Assembly (NCBI GenBank): GCA_937915515.1 | Contig: CALGIK010000138.1 | Span: forward strand, 1-5,090 | Source: an uncultured Clostridia bacterium | GTDB lineage: Bacteria; Bacillota; Clostridia; Christensenellales; CAG-314 | Length of the DNA stretch: 5,090 nt | Direction: 5' to 3' | Position numbers and translations under genes: made by a program | Part shown: positions 1-5,090 of the stretch, one piece after another | Numbering within the stretch: position 1 is the stretch's first letter | How the letters are laid out: each line of letters begins with the position of its first letter | Notes under the pieces: model-generated | What the model was told of the DNA's origin: nothing | What the model saw: only the letters and a program-made list of their open reading frames with translations | Database searches by the model: none

Positions 1-352
1 TTGTTTTATCTAATTATCCACTAAAAATTTTTTATGGGGTATTTTGAAGCGTAATTATATTGATTTTACTGACTAATAATGATATGCTTATAGTGTATTA
101 TATACAATAATAGCAAAATTTAAGTATTTGAAGTGCCTGTACAGTTTTTCTATTTCAAAATTTTTGTGTAAAATGAAAACCGTAATCGCAAGAATGAGTT
201 TGGGGAAATATGAGTCCGTAATACCTACGAAATAGTTGAACATGGAAATTGAAAAGGAAAGTAAGGATTTTGTATTGTCATAATAAAATAATGGAACATA
301 TTGTAAGACTGTTTTAAAAATATCAAAATGCAAAAGTGAAAACAAATCTACA
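1..352. other. AT-rich stretch without a supported gene
   Basis: No gene here can be supported. The longest open frame is on the minus strand (345 to 88, 85 codons). It opens with TTG eight bases past the stop of the small membrane protein gene and has no ribosome binding site. Its product would be rich in Phe, Tyr, Ile and Leu, as AT-rich DNA often gives by chance. The middle part (about 180-240) is less AT-rich and its codons look fairly ordinary, so a decayed gene remnant is possible. No clear terminator hairpin is visible for the upstream minus-strand gene. CTGTACAG at 137-144 is a perfect 8-bp palindrome but is too short to interpret. Confidence 0.5.
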
Positions 353-562
353 TTATAAAAGTGTAATCAGAAAAATTACAGCGGCGACGGCTATCAGCAG
401 AAGTGCGGCGTGCGTTTTCTTTTTTTTGCTGTTTTTGTTAATTAAGCCTGAAATTATCAATAAACCTAAAAATATAACTAAAATTATATTCAATATCTTG
501 AATACGATTTTTACTAACCATTTTAATCCAAAAAATATTGCGCCAAAAAATTGTAACAGCAT
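353..562 (-). CDS. Small two-helix membrane protein, uncharacterised
   Basis: This 69-residue protein is not recognised as a member of any family. It has two hydrophobic segments, about residues 17-42 and 52-69. Between them is a short basic linker (NKNSKKKKTH, residues 42-51), which by the positive-inside rule would lie in the cytoplasm with both ends outside. The ATG at 562 follows an AAGGA-type ribosome binding site (AGGA at 569-572) at six bases. A near-consensus promoter lies about 70 bp upstream. The Ala-rich second helix coincides with a local rise in GC, which fits real coding. The opposite strand has an 81-codon GTG-start frame over the same DNA, but it lacks a ribosome binding site. 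The gene is separated from gap by a terminator, so it is probably transcribed alone. Its role is unknown. Confidence 0.6.
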   Translation of the reverse strand: MLLQFFGAIFFGLKWLVKIVFKILNIILVIFLGLLIISGLINKNSKKKKTHAALLLIAVAAVIFLITLL

Positions 563-629
563 ATCTTTTCCTTTTAATTAGTAATTTTTATTCTTAGCTT
601 AATTTGCTCAGTCAGCATTTATTTTAATA

Positions 630-658
630 ATTATAGCATATTTGTTATTTTATGTCCA
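630..658 (-). promoter_or_regulatory. Promoter of the small membrane protein gene
   Basis: Read on the minus strand, the -35 box is TGGACA (658-653). A 17-bp spacer follows, then the -10 box TATAAT (635-630), preceded by TGC, which makes an extended -10. The predicted start is near 623, giving a leader of about 60 bases before the ATG at 562. It lies beyond the gap terminator, which supports an independent transcript. There is one mismatch to the consensus housekeeping promoter. Confidence 0.7.
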
Positions 659-714
659 TAATTTTTTTGTGGCAACCTTGCACTATTTTCTTTTTTTGAC
701 TGTTTCTGCTTAAC

Positions 715-746
715 AAAAAAACGGAGATTTTATTCTCCGTTTTTTT
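715..746 (-). terminator. Terminator of gap, bidirectional in form
   Basis: A perfect 13-bp inverted repeat (715-727 with 734-746) encloses a 6-base loop. The inner stem is CGGAGA/TCTCCG, and the outer part is an A7/T7 tract that gives a U-run on either strand. It begins 17 bases past the gap stop codon, as expected for intrinsic termination of the minus-strand transcript. No plus-strand gene ends nearby, so gap is its clear client. Confidence 0.92.
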
Positions 747-763
747 CGTTACGATAATATTTA

Positions 764-1786
<1,023 letters not shown>

Positions 1787-1798
1787 TTAACAAATCTG

Positions 1799-1827
1799 TT
1801 TACATAAATGCAGAATTGTGCTATATT
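1799..1827 (+). promoter_or_regulatory. Promoter of fba
   Basis: The -35 box is TTTACA (1799-1804), followed by a 17-bp spacer and the -10 box TATATT (1822-1827). TGC stands directly before the -10, giving an extended -10. Each box has one mismatch to consensus. The predicted start is near 1834, giving a leader of about 58 bases. The promoter lies entirely within the predicted gap leader and faces the gap promoter head-on. Confidence 0.65.
1810..1821. promoter_or_regulatory. Imperfect palindrome inside the fba promoter spacer
   Basis: GCAGAATTGTGC is a 12-bp dyad with 10 of 12 positions symmetric (GCA-g-AATT-g-TGC). It ends directly before the fba -10 box and lies in the predicted gap leader. 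A protein bound here would block fba initiation and might obstruct gap elongation. It does not match an operator I can name. A chance short palindrome in AT-rich DNA remains quite possible. Confidence 0.25.
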
Positions 1828-1839
1828 TATTATACCAAG

Positions 1840-1868
1840 ATTATAGGTTATATAAACTTTTTTGACAA
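1840..1868 (-). promoter_or_regulatory. Promoter of gap
   Basis: On the minus strand the -35 box is TTGTCA (1868-1863), the spacer is exactly 17 bp, and the -10 box is a perfect TATAAT (1845-1840). The predicted start is near 1833, giving a leader of about 62 bases to the ATG at 1771. A second possible -10 lies just downstream at 1834-1829: TATAAT preceded by TGG (extended -10), but with only a weak GTTTAT at the -35 position. It could provide a second start near 1822. Confidence 0.75.
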
Positions 1869-1875
1869 CTAAAAA

Positions 1876-1881
1876 TGGAGG
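1876..1881 (+). promoter_or_regulatory. Ribosome binding site that fixes the fba start
   Basis: TGGAGG lies ten bases upstream of the ATG at 1892, which begins MPLTTSTQMF. The frame stays open upstream to a TTG at 1862, but that extension would translate the ribosome binding site itself (as NGGFFE) and would overlap the -35 box of gap. Class II aldolases typically begin MPLV or similar, so 1892 is the start. Confidence 0.85.
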
Positions 1882-1891
1882 TTTTTTTGAA

Positions 1892-2815
1892 ATGCCATTA
1901 ACAACTTCTACCCAAATGTTTAAAAAGGCGTACAAAGGCGGCTATGCTGTCGGCGCTTTTAATGTTAACAACATGGAGACAATTCAGGGTATTGTCGAAG
2001 CGGGAGAGGAGTGCAAGTCCCCTCTTATTTTGCAGGTGAGTAAGGGTGCGCGCGAGTACGCAAATATGACTTATCTTAAAAAATTGGTGGAGGCGGCGGT
2101 ATTAACGACTACTGTGCCTATTTGCTTACACCTGGATCACGGTGATACTTTCGAACTCTGCAAGGCTTGTGTGGATGACGGATTTACTTCCGTTATGATT
2201 GACGCAAGCAAACTCCCTTTTGAGGAAAATATAAAACTAAGCAAAAGAGTCGCCGATTATGCGCACGAAAGAGGCGTTGTGGTGGAAGCGGAATTAGGAA
2301 AATTAGCCGGCATTGAGGAACATGTAAGCAATAAATACGGCAGCTTTACCGACCCTAGCGAAGTGGAGGAATTTGTTACAAAAACCGGCGTTGACAGCTT
2401 GGCTATTGCTATCGGCACAAGCCATGGAGCGTATAAGTTTAAAGGCGAAGCGCAATTAAGGTTTGACATTTTGGAGGAAATCGAAAAGAGGATACCTGGT
2501 TTTCCCATTGTTTTGCACGGCAGCAGCAGCGTTCCTAAGGAGTTTGTCGATATGATAAATAATTACGGCGGAAATGTTGCAGGAGCGCAGGGAGTACCCG
2601 AAAGTATGCTACGCAAAGCGGCAAGCATGAGCGTATGCAAAATCAATATCGATACCGATATACGTCTTGCTATGACGGCGGAAATTCGAAAGCATTTCAG
2701 TGAGCATCCCGAGCATTTTGACCCCCGTCAATATCTGAAACCCGCCCGCGAAGCCGTTAAACAAATGGTAAAACACAAAATAATAAACGTACTCGGCAGT
2801 GACGACAAAGCGTAG
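1892..2815 (+). CDS. fba: Class II fructose-1,6-bisphosphate aldolase
   Basis: This zinc-dependent cytoplasmic enzyme cleaves fructose-1,6-bisphosphate to dihydroxyacetone phosphate and glyceraldehyde-3-phosphate, and runs in reverse in gluconeogenesis. The protein has 307 residues from the ATG at 1892, a normal class II length. Visible signatures are GYAVGAFNVNN (17-27), LHLDHGD (79-85) with catalytic Asp82 and zinc ligand His83, VEAELGKLAG (131-140), GTSHGAYK (175-182) with zinc ligand His178, LHGSSSVP (208-215) with zinc ligand His209, and the phosphate-binding NIDTDIR (252-258). The C-terminal part (HPEHFDPRQYLKPAREA, 272-288) matches the FbaA-type subgroup rather than tagatose-bisphosphate aldolases, although that specificity cannot be excluded by eye. 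Its product is the substrate of the divergent gap gene. No strong hairpin follows the stop closely; the first good one is 268 bases downstream. Confidence 0.97.
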   Translation: MPLTTSTQMFKKAYKGGYAVGAFNVNNMETIQGIVEAGEECKSPLILQVSKGAREYANMTYLKKLVEAAVLTTTVPICLHLDHGDTFELCKACVDDGFTSVMIDASKLPFEENIKLSKRVADYAHERGVVVEAELGKLAGIEEHVSNKYGSFTDPSEVEEFVTKTGVDSLAIAIGTSHGAYKFKGEAQLRFDILEEIEKRIPGFPIVLHGSSSVPKEFVDMINNYGGNVAGAQGVPESMLRKAASMSVCKINIDTDIRLAMTAEIRKHFSEHPEHFDPRQYLKPAREAVKQMVKHKIINVLGSDDKA

Positions 2816-3082
2816 AAACAAAATAGCAAGAAAATAGCAGTAATAAAGAGCGAAGACAATATGCATTTAAACAATAGCTTTAATTAGCAATTGCAACAGA
2901 AAACGTAAGACAAAATCTTCAAAATTTACTCTGTCTTTCTTACAAAAGCTTAAATTTGCTATTTGAAGCAAATTTAAAAAGAAGAAACAAACGTAAGCGT
3001 AAAGCTTTATATGCTTAAAACTTTATAAGTATAGTTTTATAGCTATTAAAACTAACCATAAAATAAAATTACAAAAATACAG
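2816..3082. other. Non-coding stretch between convergent fba and lipoprotein genes
   Basis: No open frame with a ribosome binding site is seen on either strand, and no clear internal promoter. The stretch is AT-rich with a strong A bias on the plus strand. It holds a short near-direct repeat (AAAATAGCAAG/AAAATAGCAGT near 2820-2841), the word AAACGTAAG twice (near 2902 and 2989), and several inverted repeats. Among these, 3032-3039 can pair with 3047-3054, while 3016-3022 can instead pair with 3033-3039, so the two stems exclude each other. It probably serves as a long 3' untranslated region of fba. Confidence 0.5.
2950..2977. repeat. Perfect inverted repeat, weak hairpin after fba
   Basis: TTAAATTTGCT (2950-2960) and its exact complement (2967-2977) enclose a 6-base loop. 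On the plus strand it is followed by A-rich rather than T-rich sequence, so it does not look like an intrinsic terminator for fba. It could protect the 3' end of the mRNA. The pyrimidine-rich stretch just upstream (TCTTTCT, 2934-2940) could pair imperfectly with the purine-rich stretch just downstream (near 2980-2987), lengthening the stem. Confidence 0.5.
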
Positions 3083-3108
3083 CGGTTAAGCTTAGTTATG
3101 CTTAGCCG
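3083..3108 (-). terminator. Terminator of the lipoprotein gene, possibly shared with fba
   Basis: A 9-bp stem with one G-U pair (3083-3091 with 3100-3108; CGGTTAAGC against GCTTAGCCG) closes an 8-base loop. It starts nine bases past the lipoprotein stop codon. On the minus strand it is followed by a T-rich tail after a short gap (CTGTATTTTTG). On the plus strand the tail is TAATTTTTATT, so it could also stop fba read-through. Confidence 0.7.
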
Positions 3109-3117
3109 TAATTTTTA

Positions 3118-3831
3118 TTAAGTTACTATAATAACATCGGGTTTACGCATCCACTTCGCTGTAAGTTTTTCTACAGGATCTCTTTCCCAAATACTTTCTG
3201 TTATCTTATAATCGTTATCAGTGTACCAACCTTCAATACACATGTTGTCTCTCTCCATATATGGCAAAGAAAATTGTTCGCCATAGGTAACAGTCAATTC
3301 GCCATTTGGTGTAATGCCGTCATTGTAATCCAAAACAATTGTAAAAACAGGTCTGCTCCAGCTTGCTTTTAGAGTAATATTATTGGCTATTTTCCAATTT
3401 CCTGTTACTACCAATTCATTTTCCGGAGTGACCCAACCCGCAAAATAATATCTGCTTTTGTACGCATTGGGCAAATATACATAACTGTCAAATGTGACAT
3501 TCCGCATTTCTGTTTTATTGCTTTCGTTATTGTAATCCAGAGTCAACAAATATGTGTTTGCGCTCCATACGGCAGTCAAATTCTTTTTGAAACTTTTATC
3601 CCAAATGCCGTATTCCGCTACTTTTCCCAATTCATCTTTCCAGCCTAAAAATGTATACCCTTCTTTTGACGGAGTAGGCAATATATATTGATCAACGTCA
3701 CTGCTTACTTCTATGAATTTTGTCTCTCCTACATCATAAATCAGTTTTAAAGAAACTGTTTCCGTGTAGCATCCGACTAACTGTATAACCAATAATGTAA
3801 TAATGATAATAAAAACAAATTTTTTGTTCAT
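3118..3831 (-). CDS. Lipoprotein with three InlB B-type repeats
   Basis: This 237-residue surface protein has a lipoprotein signal peptide: MNKK, a hydrophobic core at 5-19, and the lipobox LVGC with Cys21 as the predicted lipidated residue. The rest is three Listeria-Bacteroides (InlB B, Flg_new type) repeats at about 27-90, 94-159 and 163-228. Each follows the pattern of an opening strand, an LP turn, an aromatic-x-GW core (FLGW 61-64, FAGW 130-133, IEGW 199-202) and a closing AVW, ASW or AKW. Such beta-grasp-like repeats are found in adhesins and cell-surface proteins and are usually spacers or binding modules. There is no enzyme domain, LPXTG signal or C-terminal anchor, so membrane lipid is the only visible attachment. 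The ATG at 3831 has AGGAG (3843-3839) at seven bases. It appears monocistronic, with its own promoter and terminator. The ligand is unknown. Confidence 0.88.
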   Translation of the reverse strand: MNKKFVFIIIITLLVIQLVGCYTETVSLKLIYDVGETKFIEVSSDVDQYILPTPSKEGYTFLGWKDELGKVAEYGIWDKSFKKNLTAVWSANTYLLTLDYNNESNKTEMRNVTFDSYVYLPNAYKSRYYFAGWVTPENELVVTGNWKIANNITLKASWSRPVFTIVLDYNDGITPNGELTVTYGEQFSLPYMERDNMCIEGWYTDNDYKITESIWERDPVEKLTAKWMRKPDVIIVT

Positions 3832-3861
3832 GATATCTCTCCTTATTTGTTTACGTTGATT

Positions 3862-3899
3862 ATTAATAGAAAATGAACATAATTTTGCATTCTATTAAT
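3862..3899. repeat. Inverted repeat spanning the lipoprotein transcription start
   Basis: ATTAATAGA (3862-3870) and its exact complement TCTATTAAT (3891-3899) are separated by 20 bases. Three further pairs (ATG 3873-3875 with CAT 3888-3890) are possible after a 2-base bulge. The upstream arm overlaps the edge of the -10 box and the predicted start, and the other arm lies about 30 bases upstream of the ATG. The arm centres are about 29 bp apart, close to three helical turns. It could be a two-site operator or a leader hairpin; it could also be chance in AT-rich DNA. Confidence 0.4.
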
Positions 3900-3926
3900 T
3901 ATATCATTACTTTAATCTTCTTTCAA
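3898..3926 (-). promoter_or_regulatory. Promoter of the InlB-repeat lipoprotein gene
   Basis: On the minus strand, TTGAAA (3926-3921) is followed by a 17-bp spacer and a perfect TATAAT (3903-3898). TGA precedes the -10, giving an extended -10. The predicted start is near 3891, giving a leader of about 60 bases. There is one mismatch to consensus. Confidence 0.8.
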
Positions 3927-3973
3927 TACTAATTAATTAATTGTTGAAAAAATCATAATTTTTATTATTAAAG

Positions 3974-3999
3974 CAAAGCAGCCGTATTTGGCTGCTTTG
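3974..3999 (-). terminator. Terminator of the DUF2087 gene
   Basis: A perfect 10-bp stem (CAAAGCAGCC, 3974-3983, with 3990-3999) closes a 6-base loop, 45 bases past the DUF2087 stop. The following minus-strand sequence (CTTTAATAATAAA) is only moderately T-rich, so termination may be leaky. Read-through would enter the lipoprotein promoter region. Confidence 0.7.
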
Positions 4000-4044
4000 T
4001 ACAAACTCTCTTTAAAATAAAAATTTTATAAGTTCAATTATTAA

Positions 4045-4347
4045 TCAATACATCTTGTCCATATCAGGTTCTTTGTCGAGCAGACGGTAATTTTTACAAT
4101 AATCGTCACGAGTCATAAATTTGTAATCAACTAAGCCTCTCCTTATCGAAGCAGGGTCCTCAAAAACCGTATTGGCGTTAATAATTTCGCCTACCTCTTT
4201 TTCGGTATAATCTTTGCCCTTTACAAATTTTTCGGCTAAAAATCTGATTGCCATAACCTGTAATTTATGCTTAGCAGGTATTGCAGTCAGTTTACCCTCA
4301 GAATTTATAAAATTTTTTAAGTTGCCTTTTACTTCCTCCAAATCCAT
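4045..4347 (-). CDS. DUF2087 domain protein
   Basis: This 100-residue protein consists almost wholly of a DUF2087 domain, a small helical fold often found alone or at the C-terminus of helix-turn-helix regulators. Family hallmarks are LKNFINSEGKLTAIPAKHK (10-28), the helix IRFLAEKFVKGKDYTEKEVGEII (34-56), and IRRGLVDYKFMTRD (68-81), matching the family pattern of LRR-x-LVDYG-x-L-x-R. The shape recalls a winged-helix unit, so nucleic-acid binding is possible, but no function is established. The start ATG at 4347 has a perfect AGGAGG (4360-4355) at seven bases. The leader from the predicted start near 4365 is under 20 bases. There is no second domain and no partner gene in the same transcript. 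The consensus promoter suggests abundant expression, which is unusual for an accessory regulator. Confidence 0.88.
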   Translation of the reverse strand: MDLEEVKGNLKNFINSEGKLTAIPAKHKLQVMAIRFLAEKFVKGKDYTEKEVGEIINANTVFEDPASIRRGLVDYKFMTRDDYCKNYRLLDKEPDMDKMY

Positions 4348-4371
4348 TTTTCTACCTCCTAAGTTTAGTTT

Positions 4372-4400
4372 ATTATAATCAACAAAACAGTATATGTCAA
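4372..4400 (-). promoter_or_regulatory. Fully consensus promoter of the DUF2087 gene
   Basis: On the minus strand the -35 is TTGACA (4400-4395), the spacer is 17 bp, and the -10 is TATAAT (4377-4372). All 12 box positions match the housekeeping sigma consensus. The predicted start is near 4365, directly followed by the AGGAGG ribosome binding site. Confidence 0.88.
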
Positions 4401-4499
4401 GGATAAATGGTTTTTGTAAAATAATGTTGTAACAAAGGTCTTATCATTAATAATTTTATAATAAAAATGTTTTTGCTCAGCATATTTTAAAAAGCACAC

Positions 4500-4526
4500 A
4501 AAAACGGCTTAAAACAAGCCGTTTTT
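4500..4526 (-). terminator. Terminator of the ferritin-like gene
   Basis: A perfect 11-bp stem (AAAAACGGCTT, 4500-4510, with 4516-4526) closes a 5-base loop. It lies 33 bases past the stop codon at 4560. The T5 run ending the stem is followed by GTGTGCTTTT on the minus strand. The A/T ends make it symmetric, so it could act on either strand. Confidence 0.82.
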
Positions 4527-4559
4527 AAGGGGGAAAGAGATGAAATTAGGCGTAAAAAA

Positions 4560-5090
4560 TTAGCCTGTTACGCCTACGTTGATATTATCAATTTTGCGGT
4601 CCTGCAATTCCTTAACGGGATGGTCTTTGTCCTGATATCGATAGTCTTCACCGTGTTTCATTATAAAGTTGTCTATGACACAATGGCTCTCAACGGATTT
4701 AGGGTCGCCGTTGACTGTACATTGGTAAAGACGGAAACGTGAACTGTCAGTCACGTCTTCGACGTTTATATAGCTTTCTTTTTGAGAGGTATTATTTACG
4801 GTATCAGCGAGAACCGTGCGCACATAATCTTTATTGCTAATTAGTTTCAGCAAATCAGGATAAACTCCGTTGTTGGGTATTATCTCCTGCCAGGATTTAC
4901 CTTCGTATTTTGTAAGAAGACGGGCGGCATCGTGAAGATGGGCAACTTCCATATTAAAGCAACGTTCCCAAATGTCTCTTATATACGGGTCGTTTTCGTC
5001 CTCTTGCATACTATAATAAAGGTAACTTTCGATATATTCATGCAAAAGGTTGCATTCGAGCCAGGTCATATTTGGGTCAAGGAGACTGCC
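4560..5090 (-). CDS. Possible ferritin-like-fold protein, 5' end outside the window
   Basis: The C-terminal part of an unrecognised protein runs off the window edge. The frame is open to 5090: seven codons (GSLLDPN) precede the first ATG at 5069, and no ribosome binding site stands before that ATG, so the true start is probably further upstream. Counting from Met at 5069, residues 3-22 and 28-56 look like paired helices. The first carries Glu11 and Glu14, and the second carries the E-x-x-H pattern (Glu41, His44) plus His46. This resembles one half of a ferritin-like diiron bundle, and the other two helices may lie upstream. The rest (about 60-169) is polar, without clear domains, and includes VNGDPKSVESHCVIDNF. 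There is no signal peptide or membrane segment in the visible part. The ferritin-like reading is tentative; the gene itself is well supported by length and terminator. Confidence 0.75.
   Translation of the reverse strand, partial: GSLLDPNMTWLECNLLHEYIESYLYYSMQEDENDPYIRDIWERCFNMEVAHLHDAARLLTKYEGKSWQEIIPNNGVYPDLLKLISNKDYVRTVLADTVNNTSQKESYINVEDVTDSSRFRLYQCTVNGDPKSVESHCVIDNFIMKHGEDYRYQDKDHPVKELQDRKIDNINVGVTG

Noticed and set aside
88..345. 85-codon minus-strand open frame just after the small membrane protein gene
   Set aside because: It starts with TTG, has no ribosome binding site, and has an amino-acid content typical of chance AT-rich frames. I could not recognise any domain. A gene remnant remains possible.
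336..581. 81-codon plus-strand frame
   Set aside because: It has a GTG start without a ribosome binding site and lies antisense to the better supported 69-residue membrane protein. Its Lys/Asn/Ile/Pro-rich product looks like a shadow frame.
1862..1867. TTGACA on the plus strand as a -35 box for fba
   Set aside because: A -10 would fall at about 1885-1890, which reads TTTTGA, inside the region between ribosome binding site and start codon. The same bases serve as the minus-strand TTGTCA.
1862..1891. Ten-codon upstream extension of fba from TTG at 1862
   Set aside because: It would translate the TGGAGG ribosome binding site and overlap the gap -35 box. The family start MPL at 1892 has proper spacing.
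2257..2866. Two minus-strand frames antisense to fba
   Set aside because: They are shadows of a well-conserved gene. Neither has a ribosome binding site or a recognisable product.
4540..4563. Tiny plus-strand frame MKLGVKN preceded by a G-rich ribosome-binding-like stretch
   Set aside because: It has seven codons, no promoter, sits right behind a terminator-like hairpin, and overlaps the stop of the minus-strand gene. It is most likely coincidence.

Overview
The window looks like chromosome from a low-GC, Gram-positive-type bacterium, most likely an uncultured clostridial lineage. This rests on the AT-rich intergenic DNA, AGGAGG-type ribosome binding sites, housekeeping-type promoters with 17-bp spacers, a lipoprotein with Listeria-Bacteroides (InlB B) repeats, and a DUF2087 protein. 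The genus cannot be named from this sequence. Two core glycolytic genes are certain. The rest are accessory or uncharacterised genes. I see no tRNA, rRNA, CRISPR array, insertion sequence or phage gene.

Layout. Positions 1-352 are AT-rich with no convincing gene. A two-helix small membrane protein (353-562, minus) follows, with its own near-consensus promoter at 630-658. Next are a bidirectional-looking terminator (715-746) and gap, glyceraldehyde-3-phosphate dehydrogenase (764-1771, minus). The gap gene is divergent from fba, class II fructose-bisphosphate aldolase (1892-2815, plus). About 300 bp of non-coding DNA with several inverted repeats separates fba from a convergent lipoprotein gene (3118-3831, minus), with a shared hairpin at 3083-3108. 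A DUF2087 gene (4045-4347, minus) and a 5'-truncated gene for a possible ferritin-like protein (4560 to beyond 5090, minus) complete the window.

How it works together. FBA splits fructose-1,6-bisphosphate into two triose phosphates, and GAPDH oxidises one of them, so the divergent pair covers neighbouring steps of lower glycolysis. The most interesting feature is their intergenic region. A plus promoter (TTTACA-17-TATATT with an extended -10) and a minus promoter (TTGTCA-17-TATAAT) face each other, and their predicted start points nearly coincide at about 1833. Two polymerases could hardly sit there together, so the two genes may compete for transcription.

The remaining minus-strand genes look like single-gene units. 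Three have a readable promoter with exactly 17 bp between boxes, and four of the five minus-strand genes have a hairpin just past the stop codon. The DUF2087 gene has a fully consensus promoter (TTGACA-17-TATAAT). I found no convincing new multi-gene system; the items of interest are regulatory architecture and uncharacterised small proteins.
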